Below the pieces are notes generated by a model that saw only the letters and a program-made list of their open reading frames with translations, was not told the DNA's origin and searched no databases. From the NCBI RefSeq assembly GCF_000230715.2, contig NC_019792.1, forward strand, positions 992,001 to 1,056,000: a stretch of DNA of 64,000 nt, written 5' to 3'. The DNA comes from Natronobacterium gregoryi SP2 (lineage in GTDB: Archaea; Halobacteriota; Halobacteria; Halobacteriales; Natrialbaceae). The translations under genes were made by a program, and so were the position numbers. Positions within the stretch are counted from its first letter, which is position 1, and the number at the start of each line of letters is the position of its first letter. Below, one piece after another: positions 35,421 through 43,397 of this stretch.

Positions 35421-36230
35421 TGAGAGACGAGAAACCAACGAAAAGAGTGAGAAGACGACCGTGATCGATTTTACTCGCCGATCGAGAGTCGGGAAGCGAC
35501 GAGTGGCATTCACCCATGCACCGATGGGTGGGACCAGTCGGATGGTCCAATCCGACCCACCAGCCCAGTCGTGTGGACCGGCCGACCCAGCAGTCGATAG
35601 TCGAATCGGTACGGGGAGACATCCAAACCCGATCCGAGAGGTCGACCCTGGCCACGTGACTCGGCAGGCCCACCAGTGCGATCGCGGCGGGGGAAACACC
35701 TCCGACGACACCCGTCCGATCCGCCGGCACAGGGTTTCGATCGGTGTCGTGTTCCACGCAACTACCGGCAGTTGCTCCGGATTCCAGTCTGTAATTCACG
35801 TCGCAACTGTCCTCCCCGATGCGGTAGTGTCCGTCAGATAGCTGTCGCGATTCATTCTCGAGGTCGGGTAGTTCGAGAGACTGCGTCTCTCGGCATCGAG
35901 CGAGCCCAGAAGCCTCGCGGACATCGCGGAGCGTTGCTCCGCTCAGTCACGGAAATCAAAGAGTTCCGTACGACCTCGAGGCACTCTCGCTGTATTGTTG
36001 TCGAGAAACAGTGTGACTGCAAGAGTCACAGACGCCGGCCGATCGACCAGTCTTTCGACACTCGAGACAGCCTGTAAACGATGGCTCGGCGCAGTCAGTC
36101 GGGGCGAGCGTCGCTGCTGTCTCTCCACGACCGACGAGAGAGCGACGACTCGAGGGGCACCCGGGAACTGCCGTTGCGGATTCTGGCCGTCGACTGGCAT
36201 CGTTTAAATGAAAGAACGCTATATAGAACT

Positions 36231-36239
36231 GGGTCGAAC
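36231..36239. repeat. Left target-site duplication of the 3.4-kb transposon
   Basis: GGGTCGAAC occurs here directly before the left terminal inverted repeat and again at 39657-39665 after the right one. Nine bases is a usual duplication length for IS4-group transposases. Confidence 0.75.
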
Positions 36240-36508
36240 TGAAGGCAGGCACGTCACGAATAATTGGTTGGATTGCTTAGCAGTATTAGTAGCGCGATTT
36301 CTTTATTTAGTCTCGTGCCTGAAACTGAAGCAGGTGATTCGGGAACTACGTGTGCGCATTGACCACCAACGGTTCTACACTGTGACCTGACAGTCAAGTA
36401 CAATTTTAAATGATGGAATCGTGATACTACCTTGTGGGATGTTAAGGAGACCATCCATTTTGTAAAGAAGACATAACATTTATGTGTGGGTAGTCAAAAT
36501 AGTACTGT

Positions 36509-36745
36509 ATGGTTGACAATCCTCGAAAAGCATATGGCGCTCTTCTCGTGATGATAGCAGCAGCAATTAGTGGCGTAATTATCGCTGCGGGATTTGTTGC
36601 CCCAGAATTTATTATGGACGGTAATTCATTCTGGTTCTTCCTCGGAGCGGTGGCAATGATGATTGTTTGTGCGCTTATCAGTTGGAGCGTTAATTTGCCC
36701 TATATCATTACTGAAGAGTTCACATCAAATGGTGGTGATGAATAA
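36509..36745 (+). CDS. Two-segment membrane protein, transposon cargo
   Basis: This 78-residue protein has two clear membrane segments (residues 11-32 and 41-62) and a short acidic tail (EEFTSNGGDE). Codon use is A+T-rich compared with the chromosome. Its TAA stop overlaps the ATG of the next gene, so translation is coupled. Together with the next two genes it resembles the small membrane protein plus HTH regulator operons widespread in archaea; no molecular function is known. Confidence 0.8.
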   Translation: MVDNPRKAYGALLVMIAAAISGVIIAAGFVAPEFIMDGNSFWFFLGAVAMMIVCALISWSVNLPYIITEEFTSNGGDE

Positions 36746-37143
36746 TGGTTGCTCTGCTACCAAGAAAATATAATCTGCTTCTGCTTCTAGTTACATCACT
36801 CCTCTACCCGATTGCTGGCTTGCTCCTTGGAGAACCATTTACAAATCCAACAATTGCAGATTTGGTCGTAACACCTGCTGTAATCTTACTCTTTGCCAAT
36901 CTCGGCTATATTGTACAATCACAACATGGCGAATCTGGGGTAGTTGATGAACGTGATGTTCAGAATATTGACCTTGCACTATCTGTTACTGGAGTTGTAC
37001 TCCTCATTTCGATACTTGTAATATATATCGGACATGCAGTGATAAATGAGGTTACACCAGCAGAGGTAGATTATCTTGCACTAGCTGCTGTAGGGACGAT
37101 ATTTGTGGTATTAGGTGGAACTGAAATCTATCACCGCCTGTAG
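36745..37143 (+). CDS. Four-segment membrane protein (DUF2178-like), transposon cargo
   Basis: This 132-residue protein has four membrane segments (about residues 8-28, 38-56, 77-97 and 110-128) with an acidic loop SGVVDERDVQNIDLAL between the second and third. That DERD-containing loop and the position next to an XRE-type gene suggest the DUF2178 family, which is only a topological match. It overlaps the preceding gene by 1 nt and is followed 6 nt later by the regulator gene. Confidence 0.75.
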   Translation: MVALLPRKYNLLLLLVTSLLYPIAGLLLGEPFTNPTIADLVVTPAVILLFANLGYIVQSQHGESGVVDERDVQNIDLALSVTGVVLLISILVIYIGHAVINEVTPAEVDYLALAAVGTIFVVLGGTEIYHRL

Positions 37144-37149
37144 TTGAAT

Positions 37150-37347
37150 ATGGATAATAACCTTCGCGTTAAACGTGCGGAAGAAGAAATAACACAACAA
37201 GAACTCGCAAATGCGGTTGATGTGAGTCGTCAGACAATCTATGCAATAGAAACATCAAAGTATGACCCTTCTTTGGAGTTAGCGTTCAAACTTGCAAGAT
37301 ACTTTGACTGCTCAATAGAGAATATATTCGAGCCAAATCTCGACTAA
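37150..37347 (+). CDS. XRE-family (YgzD-like) transcriptional regulator, transposon cargo
   Basis: This 65-residue single-domain helix-turn-helix protein reads LRVKRAEEEITQQELANAVD, then VSRQTIYAIETSKYDPSLEL and KLARYFDCSIENIFEPNLD, the complete five-helix XRE/Cro fold. The ATG at 37150 is used; a TTG two codons upstream is possible. It ends the three-gene cargo operon and probably represses it. Such compact regulators commonly sit beside DUF2178-type membrane proteins. Confidence 0.85.
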   Translation: MDNNLRVKRAEEEITQQELANAVDVSRQTIYAIETSKYDPSLELAFKLARYFDCSIENIFEPNLD

Positions 37348-37584
37348 CTTTCTCACTAATTAGGAACAAAACAGATGAGAGAATTTTGACTAGGATACCA
37401 ATTCTGTCCAACACCAGTGTGCGCGTGTCACGTGTGGTGAATGCATTCCTCTCTTTTGTGTACTTTCCGTTCCTCGGGTAGTCGTGAGGAAGGTATGCGA
37501 ACCATCTGTGAAATCCCGTCATTTCACACATATGTTCATCTAAAATACATAATTTTAATACTAAGCATTTCGTTTTAGTGAGTT
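37348..37584. promoter_or_regulatory. Transposase promoter region
   Basis: TTTTAATA at 37553-37560 lies about 28 nt before the transposase ATG, fitting a leaderless transcript. The remainder is AT-rich with a short inverted repeat (GTGTGAAATGACG type) at about 37505-37535. No gene is seen. Confidence 0.5.
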
Positions 37585-39471
37585 ATGTCGGTAACACAAC
37601 CTACCCAATCCCCGTTCGACCACGATAGGTTCTTCACATTTACCGTCAACGACGAGACCTATAACGGGAGCATCCACTTCCTTACCCACTACGCCGAGAA
37701 ACCCGATTTTGTCGAAGTTCTACGAAATTCCTTCTTTCGAAACGAAACCTACGATGACGCCCGCGCTGACTGGCATCGGAACACAACGTCTTTTCATGCG
37801 TGGGTGAAATCACACATGCTTCGGCTCGCGTGGGACTGTCAAGAGACACTTCTCCACCACTTCCTCAAGTCCTTCCCTACCGTTTGCCGTGACTTTGGCT
37901 TCCCCGTTGAGCATAACCATGACATGAGTGGTGCCCCGAGCCAGTCACGGCTCTGGGAAATGTGGAACCAAGAATTCACTGACGTACAGCGTGAATTCGT
38001 GCGGTCGGCTACCGAGGAAGCCCTCGACTTTGCCCGCGAACAAGGTATTCCTGCTCCTGACTCCGTGTTTCGTCCCGAAGAACGCGATATAACCTCGAAA
38101 CGGAGTAAACAGCGGCTTGTCGCGGAGAAGACCAAGGAAGTCTGGCAACAGGCCAAACCGTTCGTCACGGATACGTTCTACCTGAAACGGGCTGACAACA
38201 GCGTGATTCATGAGAACGCGTTCTGGGAACAACATGCGTACATGGGTATGCGCGAGAATATGTATGCCCAGAGTGGTCAGCACTCTTTTTACATCGACTC
38301 CCAGCGCGACCGCACGCCGAGCGCGTCGAACCACCGCTATCAGATAGGGAAACTCACTGTCGAGGAAACGCGCTCGATGCTCCATGAAACCACTCGGATG
38401 CTAATCTCCCGCGCCCGTCACAACTCCGAACTCGTCGGCAAACTCTGGGCTGCAATCGACATCACAAAGGGAAATCCGTGGACAGGCAAAGTCAAGCGGG
38501 ACGAGGACAACAATATCTCTGAGGATTGGATTCTCGGCTACAAAGACGGTGAAGTGTACTACCAGTGGGCAACTATCCAGATTATTGGGTACGATATTCC
38601 ACTCGTTCTGGACGCAGTTCCAGTCAAACGCGGGATGAAGCGAGCCGACATCGTGGATAGTCTGCTGGAAAATGCGCTTGACCTCGTAGACGACATCGAA
38701 CTTGTGATGATGGACAGAGAGTTCGATAGTGCGGGCGTGAAAGACGCGTGCGACAAGCACGGTGTCTACTACCTTAACGGCGCACGAAAACACCAGTCAG
38801 AGAGAGCGACGTGTACACGGCTCTGCCGCTCTGAGAAGACGGTCCACATTGAAGAGGCAACAGTTTCAGATGGTCCGACTCGCAAGCGGATGTACCTCCC
38901 GTCAAGCGCGAGCAACGACTTCGATATGGAGAACGAAGATGGAGGTCATGAAACAGAGGAGAGGACAGACATCCGTGAGCAGATGCGCAATGACCTCAGT
39001 GACCTCGGTATTGAACTAAATGAAGATGATGTTCAGCAGGGTTTCAGTTCTCTCACGAAAGAGATTCGAGAAGATGAGGCAGGTGAACCGACAGTGGGGA
39101 GTAAAGAGGATGCACAGGAATACGCGCTGTTTGAAACGAACCATCCCAGCGTGATGCTGGATGATGACGACAGCGAGACTGAGCGAATCCACATGGTTGA
39201 GCGGATGGTTCGTCGCTATCGCCACCGCTGGGGCATTGAGAATGGTTACAAGCAAATCAAGACGTTTCGTGTCCGCACGACGAGTAAACGCCATACGTAT
39301 CGGTTCTTCAATTTCGTGTTTGCGTGCGTTCTGTACAACGTCTGGCGGCTTGTGGATTTGCTTGTAAAACTCGCTATTGAGAGTGAAAATTCGACATACG
39401 AGCCGTGCGTAGACGCCAATCAGTTCCTCACCGTAGCGAAGATATTCTATGGTCTTGACCCGCCCGACTAA
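37585..39471 (+). CDS. DDE transposase (IS4-like, 628 residues)
   Basis: This long transposase cuts and joins the element ends. The catalytic acidic triad is probably D292 (LWAAIDITKGNPW), D377 (ELVMMDREFDSAG) and E552 (RHRWGIENGYKQIK); the YRHRWGIENGYKQIKTF block is the YREK-like signature of IS4-group enzymes. The N-terminal 200 residues contain a likely DNA-binding region with two CRD/Cys-poor helices. An acidic insertion (about 445-530, rich in Asp/Glu) separates the second Asp from the Glu. The ORF is intact, so the element may still be active. The ISfinder group is not determined here. Confidence 0.88.
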   Translation: MSVTQPTQSPFDHDRFFTFTVNDETYNGSIHFLTHYAEKPDFVEVLRNSFFRNETYDDARADWHRNTTSFHAWVKSHMLRLAWDCQETLLHHFLKSFPTVCRDFGFPVEHNHDMSGAPSQSRLWEMWNQEFTDVQREFVRSATEEALDFAREQGIPAPDSVFRPEERDITSKRSKQRLVAEKTKEVWQQAKPFVTDTFYLKRADNSVIHENAFWEQHAYMGMRENMYAQSGQHSFYIDSQRDRTPSASNHRYQIGKLTVEETRSMLHETTRMLISRARHNSELVGKLWAAIDITKGNPWTGKVKRDEDNNISEDWILGYKDGEVYYQWATIQIIGYDIPLVLDAVPVKRGMKRADIVDSLLENALDLVDDIELVMMDREFDSAGVKDACDKHGVYYLNGARKHQSERATCTRLCRSEKTVHIEEATVSDGPTRKRMYLPSSASNDFDMENEDGGHETEERTDIREQMRNDLSDLGIELNEDDVQQGFSSLTKEIREDEAGEPTVGSKEDAQEYALFETNHPSVMLDDDDSETERIHMVERMVRRYRHRWGIENGYKQIKTFRVRTTSKRHTYRFFNFVFACVLYNVWRLVDLLVKLAIESENSTYEPCVDANQFLTVAKIFYGLDPPD

Positions 39472-39656
39472 TCAGAATCGTTCCGTGTCCGCTGACTCTT
39501 GAGCGGCGGCGCTGTTCTGCATCCCCTGTTTTGACGAATTCTCGCCTGTTCCTATAGTGGCCACTTCGTTCTGTTCTATCAGCCATTTCGTACAGATATA
39601 TTGACGTGAGTAAAACAGTCACCCAACCGATTATTTGACCATATGCCTGCCTTCTA

Positions 39657-39665
39657 GGGTCGAAC
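39657..39665. repeat. Right target-site duplication of the transposon
   Basis: GGGTCGAAC repeats the left flank at 36231-36239, placing the right end of the element at about 39656. Confidence 0.75.
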
Positions 39666-39770
39666 GCCCCGGCGATTCGAGGCGTAGCTCTCCACGACCA
39701 GTGTCGAAAACGTGTATGGGTACGATCAGTAAGCGGCAGATCAACCAATATTGTTCTAATGCAAAAGTGG

Positions 39771-39777
39771 TTTATAA
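39771..39777 (+). promoter_or_regulatory. TATA box of the siderophore operon
   Basis: TTTATAA centred about 26 nt before the ATG at 39800, preceded by an A-rich BRE-like AAAAGTGG, indicates a leaderless operon transcript. No clear iron-repressor operator was identified. Confidence 0.55.
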
Positions 39778-39799
39778 CAGATTTCTTCATTATCAGTTG

Positions 39800-40969
39800 A
39801 TGGATACGGATCTGAGTCGACGACAGGTGATCACTGCTGGTGGAATAGGGATAGCAAGCACTCTAGCAGGCTGTACCTCCAGGTCCCGAGACCAACCGGG
39901 AGACGGTGCGACCGAGACCGAGCGAACGAACACGGTCTCGATGGCCCCGATGGGCGAGGTCGACTTCTCGAGCCCACCCGAGACGTTCGTCGGTCGGTTC
40001 GGCTTCGTCGTCGATATCGCGGCAGCGCTCGACGAACTCGATTCGCTGGTCGCGATGTACAGCAATTACTCGGTGATCGGACACACACACTTCTACGACG
40101 AACTCGAGACCGTCTCGATCGATCCGGCAGAGATCGAAGAGTTGCACACGGATGACTGGGACATCCGTCTCGAGCGGCTGTACGACCTCGCCCCCGACTT
40201 CACGGCGATCGATCCGAACTACCTGATCCACTACACCCAGTTCGACGAGGACGAGGTCGATCGGTTCGTCGGACGGGTCGGCCCGTTTCTGCATAACGAA
40301 AGTCAAAGCGAACGGGCCGACGGGTGGCCGACCTGGCCCGACGGCGACTACCCGTACCTGACACTCTCCGAATTCACGAGGAGCTACGGCAAAGCCTTCC
40401 GGAAGACGGAGCGTGCCGAGGCGATCCTCGAGCTCAACAGGGAGGTCCGCGAAACGGTCAGAGACCGCCTGCCGCCGGAGTCAGAGCGACCAACCGTCGC
40501 GGTCGGCTCTCTCCACGACGGCACCTGGCACCTCGATACGTTCGTCGATGCACCCGAACGGACCTACGGCGAGATGCACTATCGAGAGCTCGGTGCTCGA
40601 GACGCTGTCGCCGAACACGGCAGGGGTCGCGTCCAAGCCGAGATGGAACTGCTGCTCGAGATCGACCCCGACGTCTTCGTCTGGCGACACGGCCTGTTCG
40701 ATCCCGACGGCGTCGCCGAGACCCTCGAGGAACTCGAAGACGACACGCTCGGCAGCCAACTGTCGTGTGTCGACTCGGGCAGGTTCTACGTTGGCGGGAG
40801 TCCAGACCAGGGGCCGATCGTGAACACGTTCCAGACGGAGATGCTCGCAAAACAGCTCTACCCCGACGAGTTCGGCGACTACCCTGGACTCGGTGACGTG
40901 CCGACCGACGAACAGTTGTTCGACCGCGACCGGATCGACGAGATCGTTCGTGGGGAGGGGCTCGAATGA
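39800..40969 (+). CDS. Iron-siderophore ABC transporter substrate-binding lipoprotein
   Basis: This 389-residue binding protein has a twin-arginine signal (LSRRQVITAGGIGIASTLAG) with the lipobox Cys near residue 26. The rest has the FecB/BtuF two-lobe fold with motifs VDIAAALDELDSLVAM, LAPDFTAIDPNYLIHY and the C-terminal EIDPDVFVWRHGLFD. It is tethered outside the membrane and delivers ferric siderophore or a related chelate to the permease. It opens a five-gene operon; its stop overlaps the next start by 4 nt. The ligand is inferred from the family and neighbouring FecCD permease. Confidence 0.9.
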   Translation: MDTDLSRRQVITAGGIGIASTLAGCTSRSRDQPGDGATETERTNTVSMAPMGEVDFSSPPETFVGRFGFVVDIAAALDELDSLVAMYSNYSVIGHTHFYDELETVSIDPAEIEELHTDDWDIRLERLYDLAPDFTAIDPNYLIHYTQFDEDEVDRFVGRVGPFLHNESQSERADGWPTWPDGDYPYLTLSEFTRSYGKAFRKTERAEAILELNREVRETVRDRLPPESERPTVAVGSLHDGTWHLDTFVDAPERTYGEMHYRELGARDAVAEHGRGRVQAEMELLLEIDPDVFVWRHGLFDPDGVAETLEELEDDTLGSQLSCVDSGRFYVGGSPDQGPIVNTFQTEMLAKQLYPDEFGDYPGLGDVPTDEQLFDRDRIDEIVRGEGLE

Positions 40970-41418
40970 GTTCACTCGAGGCTGAAAAAGAGCTGGTCGA
41001 AGAGTTCGTCCTCGCCGCCTTCGAGAAGGACGACCGAACGACGGTCCGACGCATGCTCGCGTCGGATGCGCTCGTTCATACTCCAAACGTGTCCCGGACC
41101 GGGCTCGATGCCGACGCGTTCGAGACGCAAGTACTTGAGGCGTTCCACGACGCGTTTCCGGACCTCTCGGTGGCGATCGAATCGCTGATCGCGGAGGGAA
41201 CGACGGTGATCTGTCGATTTACGATGACCGGCACGCACGCGGGCGTCTTTCGCGGAGTCGAGCCGAGTGGCTCGACAGTCGTCGTCACAGGGGTCCTCGA
41301 GGTTCGGCTCACCGATGCGGGCATCACCGAGCTCTGGCAGACGACAGACGGCCTCGAACTACTCGGACAGATTACCGACTACAGCCCCGAAAGCGCCCAC
41401 TGTAGACGTGAGGAATAG
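40966..41418 (+). CDS. SnoaL-like small cyclase-fold protein in the siderophore operon
   Basis: This 150-residue protein has the SnoaL/NTF2 cone fold: an N-terminal helix (EKELVEEFVLAAFEKDDRTT), VRRMLASDALVHTPNV, AFETQVLEAFHDAFPDLSVA and paired strands TTVICRFTMTGTHAG and STVVVTGVLEVRLTD, ending ITELWQTTDGLELL. Such proteins are ester cyclases or ligand-binding modules. Translational overlap with the binding-protein gene ties it to siderophore uptake, perhaps in chelate hydrolysis or binding, which has no direct support. Confidence 0.82.
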   Translation: MSSLEAEKELVEEFVLAAFEKDDRTTVRRMLASDALVHTPNVSRTGLDADAFETQVLEAFHDAFPDLSVAIESLIAEGTTVICRFTMTGTHAGVFRGVEPSGSTVVVTGVLEVRLTDAGITELWQTTDGLELLGQITDYSPESAHCRREE

Positions 41419-41424
41419 CCCGCG

Positions 41425-42567
41425 ATGAGTGAGAAGACAGGACAGTCTGGGCCTCGGTCTCCGACCGCCACGACCGCCGACCGACAGGTGGGTTCGGGCG
41501 GTCGCCTCGAGTGGGTCGACGGGCCGTTACTCTCGGTGTGTCTGGCGAGTCTCGCGATTACCGTGGTCGCGGGTGCAGTGCAGATCACCTTCGGGGACTA
41601 CTCCGTCTCGATTACGGAGGTCTGGGGAATCGTCTTCGATCCGGCGGTACTCGCGAGTCCGTCGACGCTGTACGCGCTCGTGTTCGGCGGCGAGTTGGCA
41701 CACCTGCCGACGGAGTCGCTGATCGTCTGGACCCAGCGGGTGCCGCGCGTGCTCGTGGCGGTTTTCGTCGGGATGAACCTCGCCATCTCGGGTGCGATCT
41801 TCCAGGCGGTGACGCGGAACGAGCTCGCGAGCCCATACATTCTCGGGGTGTCCTCGGGTGCCGGGCTCGCAGTGTTGCTCACGCTCGTCGTCTTCGGCGG
41901 GCTGGCCGCGTACCTCCCGCTTTTCGCTGCACTCGGCGGCGCGTTCGCGTTCCTGCTGGTCTACGCGATCGCCTGGAACGGCGGGACGAGTCCGGTTCGA
42001 CTCGTCCTGGCCGGCGTGATCGTCAGCACGGTTTTCGGCTCGGTACAGACCGGCCTCTACTTCTTCGTCGACGATCTGGGCACCGTCCAGGAAGCACTCG
42101 CCTGGACGACGGGCACGTTGAGCGGGGCGGGCTGGAGCGAGATCCGACTCATCGTTCCCTGGACGGTGCTCACCGTGTCCCTCTCGATCGTCGGCGCTCG
42201 CCAACTCAACGTCCTGTTGCTCGGCGAGCGGACTGCACGATCGCTCGGAATGTCCGTCGAACGGGCACGGTTTAGCCTCTCGGCGGTCGCTATCGTCGCG
42301 GCGAGTGCGAGCGTTGCCGTCAGCGGGATCATCGGCTTCGTCGGGCTCATCGTCCCTCACATGGTCCGGACGATCGTCGGCAGCGATTACAGACCCCTCA
42401 TCGTCGGGTGTCTGTTCGTCGGGCCCGCGTTGCTCGTCGTCGCCGACGTCTGTGCCAGACTCGCGATCAGCGGCTCACAGCTCCCCGTTGGAATCCTCAC
42501 CGGCCTCATCGGCGGCCCATACTTCCTCTATCTGATGAAACGCAAACAGCACCTCGGAGAACTATGA
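41425..42567 (+). CDS. FecCD-type iron-siderophore ABC permease
   Basis: This 380-residue membrane permease has about nine to ten membrane segments of the FecCD/BtuC type. Conserved blocks include TQRVPRVLVAVFVGMNLAIS near residue 108, NELASPYILGVSSGAGLAVL near 135, and GIIGFVGLIVPHMVRTIVG with GSQLPVGILTGLIGGPYFLY near the C-terminus. It starts 6 nt after the SnoaL-like gene and overlaps the flavoprotein ATG by 4 nt (ATGA), so coordinate translation is certain. It forms the channel with the ATPase encoded two genes downstream. Confidence 0.93.
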   Translation: MSEKTGQSGPRSPTATTADRQVGSGGRLEWVDGPLLSVCLASLAITVVAGAVQITFGDYSVSITEVWGIVFDPAVLASPSTLYALVFGGELAHLPTESLIVWTQRVPRVLVAVFVGMNLAISGAIFQAVTRNELASPYILGVSSGAGLAVLLTLVVFGGLAAYLPLFAALGGAFAFLLVYAIAWNGGTSPVRLVLAGVIVSTVFGSVQTGLYFFVDDLGTVQEALAWTTGTLSGAGWSEIRLIVPWTVLTVSLSIVGARQLNVLLLGERTARSLGMSVERARFSLSAVAIVAASASVAVSGIIGFVGLIVPHMVRTIVGSDYRPLIVGCLFVGPALLVVADVCARLAISGSQLPVGILTGLIGGPYFLYLMKRKQHLGEL

Positions 42568-43397
42568 CAGCAACCGACAGCGAACGACACAGTACCGACA
42601 GCACCGATCACGACTACGACGTGCTCGTCGTCGGCGGCGGAGCCGCCGGCCTCTCGGCAGCGATCTTTACCGCACGGTTCGGCCTCGAGACCGCGATCTT
42701 TGCGTGTGGCCGTTCGGCGATCTCGCGGTGTGCTCACCTTGAGAACTACCTCGGTTTCCCGGGCGGTATCGATCCGTCCACGTTCCTCGAGCTCGGGCGC
42801 GAGCAGGTGACACACGAGGGAGCGACGGTTCACTCCGAGATGGTCGACGCGATCGAGAAGCCCGACCAGCGGTTCCGCGTCGAGACGATCGACGGGACGG
42901 TCGCCAGACCACGGTACGTGATCGCCGCGACCGTAATCGACGGCGACTACCTCGAGTCGCTCGATCCGGCGCTGTACGACGAGGATACCCACACGGTCGA
43001 CTGCGACGAGGGTGGCCGAACCGAGGTCGACGGGCTCTACGTCGCCGGACGATTGGCGGATGCGACCCACCAGGCGATCATCTGTGCCGGCGACGGCGCA
43101 GAAGCAGGTCATACCCTCGTCACCGACGTGTTACGTCGGCGGGGATACTGGGACGAGATCGCGCGCCAGTACACCGACTGGGTGGTCCGTGAACGGCGCG
43201 ACGACGACTGGGTGTCTCGTGTCGAGTCGTGGATACGAGAAAGCGTGCCCGACGACGACGCCGTCTCGGAGGAACGAATCCAGTGGGTCATCGACGACGT
43301 CGTCGAGCGCTTCGAGAACAGGGAGATAACCGAATCCGAACGGCGCGAACGCGTCGAGCGCGGCCGCGACCTCGTCACCGCACACCTCGAGCCATGA
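42564..43397 (+). CDS. FAD-dependent thioredoxin-reductase-like protein lacking NADPH domain and CxxC
   Basis: This 277-residue flavoprotein has a strong FAD-binding start (YDVLVVGGGAAGLSAAIFTA) and a C-terminal FAD motif (TEVDGLYVAGRLADATHQAI) of the thioredoxin-reductase type. The usual NADPH domain with a second GxGxxA motif and the CxxC active site between them is missing. FAD motif spacing shows a single compact domain plus a helical tail. It overlaps both neighbours by 4 nt in the siderophore operon. A role in reductive iron release is an attractive inference; an orphan electron donor would be needed. Confidence 0.85.
   Translation: MTATDSERHSTDSTDHDYDVLVVGGGAAGLSAAIFTARFGLETAIFACGRSAISRCAHLENYLGFPGGIDPSTFLELGREQVTHEGATVHSEMVDAIEKPDQRFRVETIDGTVARPRYVIAATVIDGDYLESLDPALYDEDTHTVDCDEGGRTEVDGLYVAGRLADATHQAIICAGDGAEAGHTLVTDVLRRRGYWDEIARQYTDWVVRERRDDDWVSRVESWIRESVPDDDAVSEERIQWVIDDVVERFENREITESERRERVERGRDLVTAHLEP

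Larger units (their letters stand above)
34868..36239. other. 1.37-kb region with no convincing gene
   Basis: No ORF here has the acidic composition of its neighbours; the longest frames are Arg/Ser-rich and look like shadows. The region holds a subtype-2 REP-like repeat (35360-35420), a GTGGG/CCCAC-rich inverted-repeat patch near 35515-35580, and a TATA-like GCTATATAGAA at 36218-36228 just before the transposon. It may be decayed sequence or regulatory DNA. Confidence 0.5.
36240..39656. mobile_element. 3.4-kb transposon with TIRs, DDE transposase and three cargo genes
   Basis: The left end GAAGGCAGGCA (36241) matches the right end read backwards (39654). After a 7-8 nt variable spacer, a second block AATAAT[T/C]GGTTGG[A/G]T is also inverted at both ends, giving imperfect terminal inverted repeats of about 33 bp. 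A 9-bp target duplication flanks the element. It is visibly richer in A+T than surrounding DNA. Inside are a two-gene membrane-protein pair, an XRE-type regulator and a 628-residue transposase, all on the plus strand. A single AT-rich, bounded unit argues that all four genes moved together. Confidence 0.82.

Noticed and set aside
35158-35841. A 227-codon plus-strand ORF
   Set aside because: Composition is Arg/Ser/Pro-rich rather than acidic, with no motif; judged non-coding.
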